Below are positions 1 to 7,373 of a DNA stretch of 64,000 nt, one piece after another. A program made the translations under genes and the position numbers. The notes under the pieces are model-generated. The model did not search any database and had not been told where the DNA came from. It saw only the letters and a list, made by a program, of their open reading frames with translations. The stretch spans positions 1 to 64,000 of the forward strand of contig NZ_HG315671.1 in NCBI RefSeq assembly GCF_000723205.1, written 5' to 3'. Source of the stretch: Formosa agariphila KMM 3901 (lineage in GTDB: Bacteria > Bacteroidota > Bacteroidia > Flavobacteriales > Flavobacteriaceae). How positions within the stretch are numbered: the first letter of the stretch is position 1; each line of letters begins with the position of its first letter.

Positions 1-96
1 CTTATTAATCATTAATAGAATGATAAAAGAAGCCTTGAAACAATTTAGGTTGATGTAGGATTATAATGAAGTATAATCAGTCTAGATACTCCTGTT

Positions 97-1302
97 TTAA
101 ATCGTTTTAATTAAAGATTTCGAAATCCGAACCGAAGCAATTTTTGAAGCGATGATTCCTAAAACAGAAATTGTTAGTAATACAACAATAATATTCGGAA
201 TAGTAATTGCCACAGGATAAGGTAGGCTAGGCGTAATCATAACTAAAGAAAAGGCTTGTTGTAAGCCAACAATTATAAGTCCAAGTATTAAGCCTACAAT
301 ACCGCCGAAAATAGACATTAAACTTCCTTGAAAGAAAAATATGCGTCGTATATCTTTTACAGAAGCTCCTAGCTTATAAAGTGTACTTAATGTTTTCTTT
401 TTGTCTAAAATCATCATGACTATAGAGCCAATCACATTAAAAAGTGCAATAATTAAAACTAAGGTGAAGATTAAATACACGGCTAGATTTTCTGTATTCA
501 ACATTTTATAAAGCGCATCATTTAACTGAACACGGTTTTTAATAAGTACACTTTCACCTAAAATAGCTTGTAGTTGAGGTTTAATTAAATCTTCGTCTAT
601 ATTAGGGTTCAATTTAAATTCTAAAGCTGAAACTTGATTTTGCTTATAACTTAAAAGTTCACGAGATTTTTCGAATGCTGTGTATATATACGTTTCGTTT
701 AAAGATTCATTAATATCAAACAAACCAACATTTACACAATGTATGGCATTAAATGCGCTTTTTGTTGAGGTTATTTGTCCTGTTCCTGGTTTCGGTACAT
801 AAATGGTAACCGATTTCCCGTAATCTAAAACACCAAGCGATAAATGATTAGAAACACCCCACCCGGCAACCATTTGATCTGTATTTGGACGTAACCAACT
901 CCCTTGAATAATAACAGAATCGATAGCGTTTACCTGATTGTAATTTTCGTCGACACCTTTAATAAATGCGGGGAAATTTTTACCATCGTAAGCTAGAATA
1001 ACACGTTCTTCAATAATTTTAGAATAGGATGCTACACCGTCTAAATTATTCATGGCTTTAAATTGACTAGAAGATAGCATAAACGATTTTCCAGATTTAG
1101 GTACAGCCTTTAAATCGGGGTCTATAATACTAGAAAATTGTAATGTAAAAACCTTTAGACCAGAAAATCCAGAAAGGACAATAAATAAAGAAGCTGCTCC
1201 TAGAATAACACCTATAGCAGCAATAATAGTTATAAAATTAATGGCATTGTTACTGCTTTTAGAGCGCAAATAACGTTTGGCAATATACAGCGGAAAATTC
1301 AA
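97..1302 (-). CDS. LolE/FtsX-type ABC transporter permease
   Basis: Inner-membrane permease of the LolC/LolE family, which with a LolD ATPase extracts lipoproteins from the inner membrane; no ATPase gene sits beside it. The 401 residues show the family layout: one N-terminal membrane segment at about 20-47, a large periplasmic (MacB-core-like) domain to about 270, then three C-terminal membrane helices (about 275-300, 325-350, 370-395) containing the FtsX-typical stretch LYKLGASVKDIRR between the second and third helix. The gene ends one base before the start side of rbfA and is co-oriented with it, so they are probably cotranscribed (rbfA first). Family assignment is firm; the exact substrate (lipoprotein release or another FtsX-type function) is inference. 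Confidence 0.85.
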   Translation of the reverse strand: MNFPLYIAKRYLRSKSSNNAINFITIIAAIGVILGAASLFIVLSGFSGLKVFTLQFSSIIDPDLKAVPKSGKSFMLSSSQFKAMNNLDGVASYSKIIEERVILAYDGKNFPAFIKGVDENYNQVNAIDSVIIQGSWLRPNTDQMVAGWGVSNHLSLGVLDYGKSVTIYVPKPGTGQITSTKSAFNAIHCVNVGLFDINESLNETYIYTAFEKSRELLSYKQNQVSALEFKLNPNIDEDLIKPQLQAILGESVLIKNRVQLNDALYKMLNTENLAVYLIFTLVLIIALFNVIGSIVMMILDKKKTLSTLYKLGASVKDIRRIFFFQGSLMSIFGGIVGLILGLIIVGLQQAFSLVMITPSLPYPVAITIPNIIVVLLTISVLGIIASKIASVRISKSLIKTI

Positions 1303-1303
1303 T

Positions 1304-1696
1304 CTACGACTTTTTATGTTTTCCTAAAAGGTCTGGATTGTTAATAGGGTCGTCTTCACCTTTTAGAGATTTTTCAATTTGATCGATGTACTCTAAAGAG
1401 TCGTCTACAAAGAATTCTAAATTAGGCATTCTACGCAATTGGTGTTTTGTACGTTGTGCCAACTCATGTCTAATTAAAGGTGTATTAGAACGAATACCAA
1501 CCAATAACTCTTTGGCTTTGTCGTTCGGGAAAATACTAAGATACACTTTGGCAATAGACAAATCTACAGTGACATTCACTTTAGATACCGAAATTAAAAT
1601 CCCTTTCATGCCACCTTGGGTAGCAGCATTTTGAAGTACATCTACTAAATCACGTTGTAAAACTGAGCCTATTTTTTTCTGTCTATTACTTTCCAT
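1304..1696 (-). CDS. rbfA: Ribosome-binding factor A
   Basis: 30S maturation factor acting on the 5' end of 16S rRNA precursor, needed for late small-subunit assembly and cold adaptation. The 130-residue protein begins with the family signature MESNRQKKIGSVLQRDLVDVL and carries the KH-like core with VTVDLSIAKVYLS and the IRHELAQRTKHQLRRMPNL helix, which is typical of RbfA. Length is normal. Upstream of the ATG, on the minus strand, a perfect TAnnTTTG box lies only about five bases before the start codon, so a very short leader or leaderless mRNA is possible. The permease gene follows directly downstream. Confidence 0.93.
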   Translation of the reverse strand: MESNRQKKIGSVLQRDLVDVLQNAATQGGMKGILISVSKVNVTVDLSIAKVYLSIFPNDKAKELLVGIRSNTPLIRHELAQRTKHQLRRMPNLEFFVDDSLEYIDQIEKSLKGEDDPINNPDLLGKHKKS

Positions 1697-1700
1697 GCTG

Positions 1701-1708
1701 CAAAAATA
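1701..1708 (-). promoter_or_regulatory. Candidate -7 box of rbfA
   Basis: Reads TATTTTTG on the minus strand, matching the flavobacterial -7 consensus TAnnTTTG. It ends five bases before the rbfA ATG, which would make the transcript almost leaderless. No clear TTG -33 box is visible at the usual distance, so this is a moderate call. Confidence 0.4.
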
Positions 1709-1858
1709 GTTGATATTTAAAGATAATCTTACTTTTTGGTATTAAAATTTACTTGAGTTTATAAAAGTATAAAATAATTAATTCACAGCCTACTACGAGC
1801 CTGAGGGTGAGTTTGTATGTTTCATAATTAAAATATTAAAAAAAGTAATTAAAAAAGG

Positions 1859-1890
1859 TTTGCAGAACATTAAAAATAATAGTAATATTG
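1859..1890 (+). promoter_or_regulatory. tRNA promoter (-33 and -7 boxes)
   Basis: A TTTG at 1859-1862 is followed after 20 bases by TAATATTG at 1883-1890, one mismatch from the flavobacterial TAnnTTTG. The tRNA begins 15 bases after the -7 box, the expected distance for a short leader. Confidence 0.55.
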
Positions 1891-1904
1891 CACTCCAATT
1901 TTGA

Positions 1905-1978
1905 GGTCCTATAGCTCAGTTGGTTAGAGCACCTGACTCATAATCAGGTGGTCCCTGGTTCGAGCCCAGGTGGGACCA
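1905..1978 (+). tRNA. tRNA with CAT anticodon (Met or Ile2)
   Basis: A complete 74-base cloverleaf without encoded CCA: acceptor GGTCCTA pairs with TGGGACC plus discriminator A; D arm GCTCAGTTGGTTAGAGC; anticodon stem CCTGA/TCAGG with loop CTCATAA giving anticodon CAT; T arm CCTGG TTCGAGC CCAGG. The CTCATAA loop with a CTGA stem resembles the minor tRNA-Ile whose C34 is converted to lysidine by TilS, but an elongator tRNA-Met cannot be excluded by eye. It is not an initiator: the three consecutive G-C pairs typical of initiator anticodon stems are absent. Confidence 0.95.
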
Positions 1979-1992
1979 CTTCAATAATGGCA

Positions 1993-2021
1993 AGCCTTTC
2001 GAGAAATCGAGAGGCTTTTTT
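1993..2021 (+). terminator. Rho-independent terminator after the tRNA
   Basis: A ten-base stem AGCCTTTCGA / TCGAGAGGCT with a GAAA tetraloop (one G-T pair) runs straight into a T tract. It lies 15 bases after the tRNA. Confidence 0.9.
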
Positions 2022-2083
2022 GTTTTGGATAATTTGCTACTGTATTGAGTATTTCTAATATAATCTATTCTATTTAAACAAGA

Positions 2084-2590
2084 TTACTGTATTAATAGTA
2101 CACCCTCAGCCTCAAAGCGGTATTGCATTTTAGGCATTGTTATGGCTGCAATTTCTTCAGCAGACTTACCCGCATCTTCTGCATAATGTCTTAATTCCTC
2201 TACAGAAGTTTCGGTAACAAAAGCTTTTCCATCAACTATAGCTTCTCCTTTAGCATCTAGAGGCATAAAAAAACCATAATCTTTAAATCTAACCAATACG
2301 GTCTTATCTCCTTTAACATCTAATGTCATCCAACAGCCTGTTTTAGGGCAAACCTCAACAATTTTTCCTTTCAGTTTAGAGCTAATGGTGTCTCCTAATT
2401 TTAAATTTTTATAATGCGCCATCATTGCGTCTGAGGTTAAAACATCAGAATCATTAATTTTTTCACCGTAAGAATCATATGAAATCGCTACTGTAGTATC
2501 ATCAATAATAGATGCATCCACGGACTTAGGTTTGTTATCGCAAGACCAAATCAACACGTTAATTACCATGAGATAAATTAGTTTTTTCAT
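2084..2590 (-). CDS. DUF4920 lipoprotein
   Basis: Small lipoprotein of a family widespread in Bacteroidota, of unknown function. The first 20 residues are a lipoprotein signal ending in LIWSC, so the mature protein starts at Cys17 and is probably anchored to a membrane. The body contains the family motif VCPKTGCWMTL (around residues 80-90), with two cysteines four residues apart, followed by VRFKDYGFFMPLDAKG, resembling OB-fold-like DUF4920 proteins. It is a single-gene unit. The Cys pair might bind metal or be redox-active, but this is inference. Confidence 0.8.
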   Translation of the reverse strand: MKKLIYLMVINVLIWSCDNKPKSVDASIIDDTTVAISYDSYGEKINDSDVLTSDAMMAHYKNLKLGDTISSKLKGKIVEVCPKTGCWMTLDVKGDKTVLVRFKDYGFFMPLDAKGEAIVDGKAFVTETSVEELRHYAEDAGKSAEEIAAITMPKMQYRFEAEGVLLIQ

Positions 2591-2620
2591 ATTGTATTCG
2601 TTTTTAGAGGTTAGTTAAAA

Positions 2621-2628
2621 CAAATTTA
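2621..2628 (-). promoter_or_regulatory. Candidate -7 box of the DUF4920 gene
   Basis: Reads TAAATTTG on the minus strand, a perfect match to TAnnTTTG, about 30 bases before the start codon. No good TTG -33 box is visible. Confidence 0.45.
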
Positions 2629-2721
2629 GGTGAATTAATTCTGAATTATATGAAAATTATAGAATTCTCTATTTTGGGAATAACGTTATAATAGTCATTA
2701 ATATAACCTTAGTAAGCTATT

Positions 2722-3564
2722 TTAAGACTTATCTGGCCACATATCTGGTAATTCGCCACTAAAACCAAATTCTGGTAAAGTATTAATGAGTTCCATGTCT
2801 GTATTGCTTAACTCAAAGTCAAACACATCTATATTTTCGGCTATGCGGTCTGGATTGCTTGATTTAGGAATCACTATCGCTTGATGTTGCAGAATCCAAC
2901 GTAAACAGATTTGAGATACCGATTTGTTGTGTTTTTCTGCAATGGATTTAAGCTCGGGATTGTCGAACACTTTTCCTCTGGCTAATGGCGACCAAGATTC
3001 CACTGCTATATTTTTAGATTTACAATAGCCCACTAATTCGGGTTGCCAATAGCCCGGATGAAATTCAATCTGGTTCACCGCTGGTACAACCTTAGCAGTT
3101 TCTAATAAAGCATCTAAATGCGATTCAAAAAAATTACTTACTCCAATAGATTTTATTTTGCCTTCAGCTTGTAATTCTTCCATCGCTTTCCAGGTTTCTG
3201 CATTGGTTTTCTTCCAATTGGTATAGTTTTTCTGATTCGCTGGCCAATGAATTAAATACAGATCTATATACTCTAAATCTAATCGCTTTAAGGAGGCTTC
3301 AAGTTCTATTTTGGTAGATTCGTAACCCAAAGACTCTCGCCATAATTTAGTGGTTACAAACAATTCTTTCCTAGAGATACCACTTTCCTTTATTCCTTTG
3401 CCAACTTCGGCTTCATTGCCATAGGCTGCGGCTGTATCTATTAATCGATAACCCTTTTTAATTGCGGTTTTTACAGCAGCTATGCCTTCTTGTTCTGTAG
3501 ATTTATAAGTTCCGAATCCGAGTTGAGGAGTGGTGTTTCCGTCGTTTAATGTTATGGTTTTCAT
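2722..3564 (-). CDS. Aldo/keto reductase
   Basis: NADPH-dependent reductase of the AKR superfamily, a cytosolic TIM barrel reducing aldehydes or ketones; the substrate is not predictable. The full catalytic tetrad is readable: Asp43 and Tyr48 in RLIDTAAAYGNE, Lys73 in TTKLW and His106 in LIHWP. The NADP-binding end is marked by IPKSSNPDRIAENIDVF near residue 235. Length (280) is normal for the AKR5-like group. It is followed on the same strand by the separate DUF4920 lipoprotein gene 130 bases away; no operon partner is evident. Confidence 0.9.
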   Translation of the reverse strand: MKTITLNDGNTTPQLGFGTYKSTEQEGIAAVKTAIKKGYRLIDTAAAYGNEAEVGKGIKESGISRKELFVTTKLWRESLGYESTKIELEASLKRLDLEYIDLYLIHWPANQKNYTNWKKTNAETWKAMEELQAEGKIKSIGVSNFFESHLDALLETAKVVPAVNQIEFHPGYWQPELVGYCKSKNIAVESWSPLARGKVFDNPELKSIAEKHNKSVSQICLRWILQHQAIVIPKSSNPDRIAENIDVFDFELSNTDMELINTLPEFGFSGELPDMWPDKS

Positions 3565-3809
3565 GATTTTTAATATTTAATTTTGATGTCTAAAAAACTG
3601 AATCTAAAGTGTACAAAACTTGAAGTTAGTATATTACAGCCATCACTTTTAATTGTAACACAATCAAGAAAAAAGTGTTTAAATTTTCACTATTCCACTT
3701 TAAATTATAAACTATTAGATAACTTTTAATTACAGTCACTATAGATTGCAAATTCCCAATTCCTCTTAACAAAAAATGGATTTAAGCACTTTAGTAAGCA
3801 AAGACATCT

Positions 3810-3817
3810 TATTTTTG
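3810..3817 (+). promoter_or_regulatory. Candidate -7 box of the DUF5916 gene
   Basis: TATTTTTG, a perfect TAnnTTTG, placed 19 bases before the first ATG at 3837. If it is used, transcription would begin near 3823, leaving a very short leader to 3837 or about 60 bases to the alternative ATG at 3885. Confidence 0.45.
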
Positions 3818-3836
3818 TAATTGAAAAAATCCATTC

Positions 3837-6125
3837 ATGACATCAAAATCATCAAAAGAGCCCGGACATTTAAGTAGGGTTAAAATGCCGTTGTCTTTTT
3901 TTAGCAGAAACTTTACAGTGTATAGAGTCTTACTATTTTGTGTACTATTTGTAACGCAATCTCAATTATACAGTCAGAATAGTGACAAAAGTATTTCAGT
4001 AAACTATGTTGAGAATGATGATTTTATTATTGATGGTGTTTTAGATGAAGCCATGTGGGAACAAGCAATTCCTACTGGAGACTTTACAGAATATTTTCCA
4101 ACAGATAGTAAGCCTGCAGAATACCAAACCGAGTTAAGAATGTTGTATAATGAGGGCTTCTTATATATTGCTGTAAAAGGCTATGCGCCAGGTAAGAACT
4201 ATAAAACGCCATCTTACGAAAGAGATTTTAGTATAAGTGGAGCAGATATTGTTAACCTGATGTTCGATACGTATAGCGATAGAACCAATGCCTTTTTATT
4301 TGGAATAAATCCGTTTGGTGTAGAACGAGAAGGTGTTATTTATAGAGGAGGAGTAACGGGAGATTTAGATTTAAACTGGAATACAAAGTGGAAAGGAGAG
4401 TCTCAAATTTATGATGGCTATTTTATTTCTGAACTTAAAATCCCGATGTCTGCATTTAAATTTAAAGCAGGTATAACAAAGTGGAAATTCTCTGCAATGC
4501 GATCAGATACACAATCTAATACAAAGAGTTCATGGTCTAGAGTTCCTCAAAATCAAAATCAGCTTAACTTAGGGTATTTTGGAGATTTAATTTTTGAAAA
4601 ACCACTACAGAAAACAAGAAATCCTATTTCTGTAATTCCTTATGTTACCCCTTCTTTTACGAATAGAAATTATGAAGGTGAAAAGTCTTTCGATTTTAAA
4701 GCTGGTTTCGATGCTAAAATTCCTATTAAAAGTAGTTTAATGTTAGACTTAACGGTGTTACCAGATTTTTCTAGTGACGATGTGGTATCAGGAACTAATA
4801 ATGTCACTCAATTTGAAATAAAACAGGACGAAACTCGATTGTTTTTTATTGATAATGGCGATTTGTTTAACGGATTTGGAAATACAGACAATGCCTTGCC
4901 TTTTTATTCGAGACGTGTTGGTTTTGCAAAAGACAAAGAGGGTCAGGATGTTGTAGTGCCACTTTCGGTAGGAGCGAAATTTACTGGGAAAATCAATAAC
5001 AAATTAAGAATTGGGATATTAGATGTCCAAACCGAAGAAGATAAAGGAGAGTATATACCTTCTAATAATAATTTAATTATTGCTGCCGAACAAAAGGTTT
5101 TTAATAAATCGAATATTTCAATGTTCTTTATTAATAGGCAAGCAACGAATTTTAATGAAGAAAGCTCTGGTACAGAATACAACCGTGTTGCTGGTACAGA
5201 CTTTAATTTCTTTTCTAAAAATAATAGTGTCGATGGTAAGGCGTTTTTTCATAAATCGTTTACTCCCGGAATCGATGGTGATGCAATTTCTGCGGGAACA
5301 GATTTAAATGTAGAAAAAAGAACTTATTCGTTAGGTCTTACTACACAATATGTGGATAACGGATTCGTGTCGGATCTTGGCTATATAAAACGTAGTGATA
5401 TATTAAGAGCAAATCCTTCAGTTAAGTATAATTTATATCCAAAATCTGATGCTATAAATACTATTATATTTAGTGGTAGTTATAATGGGTATTGGAGAGC
5501 TTCTGGCGGGAATGATCTTAGGGAAGGATATACGGCTTTAGGTGCCGAAATAAACTTTACAAGTGGTGCTTTAGTTTCATTAACGGGTAATAAAAACTAC
5601 GAATATTTATACACCCCTTTTGATCCCGTAGGAGCCAAAGGTAACGGAGAACCTGTGCCGGTTGGAGGTTATAATACTATAGATTTTGATCTAGATTTTA
5701 ATACCGATAAACGTAAGGCATTTTGGCTTGAGGGTACAGCGACTTATGGCTCTTTTTACACTGGCGATAAGTTTAGTGCAGATGTTACGTTTCAATATAG
5801 ATATCAGCCGTTATTTTTTGTTTCTGTACAAATTCAATACGACGATATTAAACTACCGGAACCTTATTCTTCTGGTCAGATTTGGTATTTGGGGCCAACA
5901 CTTAATGTGACGTTTTCTAAAACATTATTCTTTAATACCGATGTGCAATACAGCTCGCAATCGGATAGTTTCTTATTGGTCTCCCGTTTGCAATGGAGAT
6001 ATGCGCCACTATCAGATGTATTCTTAACATTTACAGATACAGATAATACCAATCCTTTCGAACTTGTAGAAAGAGGATTGTATTTAAAAGTTACCTATTG
6101 GTTAGATATTAATAGAAGGAAATAA
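3837..6125 (+). CDS. DUF5916 outer-membrane protein with CBM9-like domain
   Basis: Large secreted or outer-membrane protein. After a signal peptide (hydrophobic stretch VYRVLLFCVLFVTQSQLYSQ, about residues 29-47) comes a carbohydrate-binding family 9-like domain (FIIDGVLDEAMWEQA onward, to about 240), then the DUF5916 region, rich in alternating beta-strand patterns and ending in KVTYWLDINRRK, consistent with a C-terminal outer-membrane barrel. The family is common in marine Bacteroidota and its role is unknown; binding or uptake of glycans is a guess. Two starts are possible: 3837, or Met17 at 3885, which gives a more standard signal peptide. No operon partner; the esterase downstream is convergent. 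Confidence 0.82.
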   Translation: MTSKSSKEPGHLSRVKMPLSFFSRNFTVYRVLLFCVLFVTQSQLYSQNSDKSISVNYVENDDFIIDGVLDEAMWEQAIPTGDFTEYFPTDSKPAEYQTELRMLYNEGFLYIAVKGYAPGKNYKTPSYERDFSISGADIVNLMFDTYSDRTNAFLFGINPFGVEREGVIYRGGVTGDLDLNWNTKWKGESQIYDGYFISELKIPMSAFKFKAGITKWKFSAMRSDTQSNTKSSWSRVPQNQNQLNLGYFGDLIFEKPLQKTRNPISVIPYVTPSFTNRNYEGEKSFDFKAGFDAKIPIKSSLMLDLTVLPDFSSDDVVSGTNNVTQFEIKQDETRLFFIDNGDLFNGFGNTDNALPFYSRRVGFAKDKEGQDVVVPLSVGAKFTGKINNKLRIGILDVQTEEDKGEYIPSNNNLIIAAEQKVFNKSNISMFFINRQATNFNEESSGTEYNRVAGTDFNFFSKNNSVDGKAFFHKSFTPGIDGDAISAGTDLNVEKRTYSLGLTTQYVDNGFVSDLGYIKRSDILRANPSVKYNLYPKSDAINTIIFSGSYNGYWRASGGNDLREGYTALGAEINFTSGALVSLTGNKNYEYLYTPFDPVGAKGNGEPVPVGGYNTIDFDLDFNTDKRKAFWLEGTATYGSFYTGDKFSADVTFQYRYQPLFFVSVQIQYDDIKLPEPYSSGQIWYLGPTLNVTFSKTLFFNTDVQYSSQSDSFLLVSRLQWRYAPLSDVFLTFTDTDNTNPFELVERGLYLKVTYWLDINRRK

Positions 6126-6176
6126 TGCACAAGGTGTTATCGTCGTGTATTCAAAATGAAATCGGTGTTTTTGACT

Positions 6177-7043
6177 TTAGAGTTTGCTGAAAAAATCCCA
6201 AATTAAAACATCAGAGGCTAATCCAGAATTGGCTTTTGTTGGTAAATCGTGTCCAAATCCATCAAGTTTATAATACCATACCTGATTATTATTTATGCCT
6301 TTCTTGTAGTGGTGTGCTTCAATGTTCGGATAAGACCGACTGTCTTTTTCCGTACATCTATTTAATTTTGACCAGTACTCTATTATGGTATCCATAGCAG
6401 GAGCTCCGCCCCAACCATATGCGGTAGACATACTACCATCAATAGGAACGGCCTTGTCTTGGGTTCCAGATATCTGTAATATTGAAATAGGGAAAGCATG
6501 GGCCTCTCTGTTCTTCCAAGTAGCGCCAGACATTGTGCCACCAATAGAGGCTATGGCCTTAAATACTTTTGGTGATTCGCAGGCCAAAGTATAACTCATA
6601 AAGCCTCCGTTAGATATACCACATACAAAAGTCCGTTTTGGGTTTAGCTCATATTTGGTTTGTAAGTGTTTTGCGAGCTCAGTAATATAGCCCGTATCGT
6701 CTATAGTAGATGCTTGTAAGTCGCAGTTCCAGTAGGGTTTTCCAGTATTACTATCCAGAGTACCTTGTGGATAACACACCATAAAATTGTTAAGAGAAGC
6801 AAGACTGTCTAATCGTAAACTTTGTTTATAATCTTTGGCATAACGGCCATAACTATGCAGTACAAAAACTAAAGGCGCATTTTTCGATAAATTGTCGGGT
6901 TTATACAGGACATAAGTGCGTTCTAAATTATCGTGTCTAAACGTATTTTTAATATTGTTTTTCTTGCAAGCGCACAAAAGTAAAACCACGAGTATTACTG
7001 TGTAAAATTGAATATGTCGGTTTTGTGCTATCATTTTTAACAC
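6177..7043 (-). CDS. LpqC-type alpha/beta-hydrolase lipoprotein (PHB depolymerase/feruloyl esterase family)
   Basis: Secreted esterase of the COG3509 family. A lipoprotein signal ends in LLLCAC (Cys25 or nearby), so it is probably membrane anchored on the outside of the cytoplasm. The catalytic triad is visible: Ser in the nucleophile elbow CGISNGGFMSY, Asp in SGTQDKAVP and His in DGFGHDLPT. Relatives cleave polyhydroxybutyrate-like or feruloyl/acetyl esters on plant and algal polysaccharides. It is divergent from the PL6 lyase gene across a 330-base spacer, which suggests, but does not show, a joint role in polysaccharide breakdown. Confidence 0.85.
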   Translation of the reverse strand: MLKMIAQNRHIQFYTVILVVLLLCACKKNNIKNTFRHDNLERTYVLYKPDNLSKNAPLVFVLHSYGRYAKDYKQSLRLDSLASLNNFMVCYPQGTLDSNTGKPYWNCDLQASTIDDTGYITELAKHLQTKYELNPKRTFVCGISNGGFMSYTLACESPKVFKAIASIGGTMSGATWKNREAHAFPISILQISGTQDKAVPIDGSMSTAYGWGGAPAMDTIIEYWSKLNRCTEKDSRSYPNIEAHHYKKGINNNQVWYYKLDGFGHDLPTKANSGLASDVLIWDFFSKL

Positions 7044-7373
7044 CGTAATAGATTATGTTTTTAATTTGAAAACAGATGTATTGTGTTGATTATTAATTTG
7101 CTGTAAGTTATAAATTTATTTTAAATCTGTTTCATGGTACTAAATTGTCTTTGCTTATAACGTATAAGAGGTTACAGCGGAGGTTCTTAAAAATAAGCAT
7201 TCTAATACTGTGAGTACATTTCATTTCATTTATAACATATTGATTCTGCATTATTTAGTATTAGAGTTTTATATGCGTTTTTATTTGTTAAATTTTTAAC
7301 TTTTGCGTAAGTTTGGTTTACCAATCTGGTTTACCAGATAGAAATAAACAATTAACTAAAACAGATTTAACTA
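7044..7373. promoter_or_regulatory. Divergent intergenic region upstream of the esterase and PL6 lyase genes
   Basis: AT-rich, gene-free 330 bases. Near the lyase it holds TTTG at 7284-7287 and TTTTG at 7301-7305, which may be a variant -33/-7 pair, and then two tandem 10-base TGGTTTACCA sites. I see no reading frame or RNA structure in the rest. Confidence 0.5.
7314..7336 (+). promoter_or_regulatory. Tandem TGGTTTACCA operator-like sites
   Basis: Two identical 10-base copies at 7314-7323 and 7327-7336, 13 bases apart start to start, each with palindromic TGGT/ACCA ends. They lie just downstream of the likely -7 region and about 40 bases before the PL6 start codon, where a repressor would block transcription. 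TGGTnnACCA resembles GntR/FadR-type half-sites, but the regulator is unknown. Confidence 0.5.
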
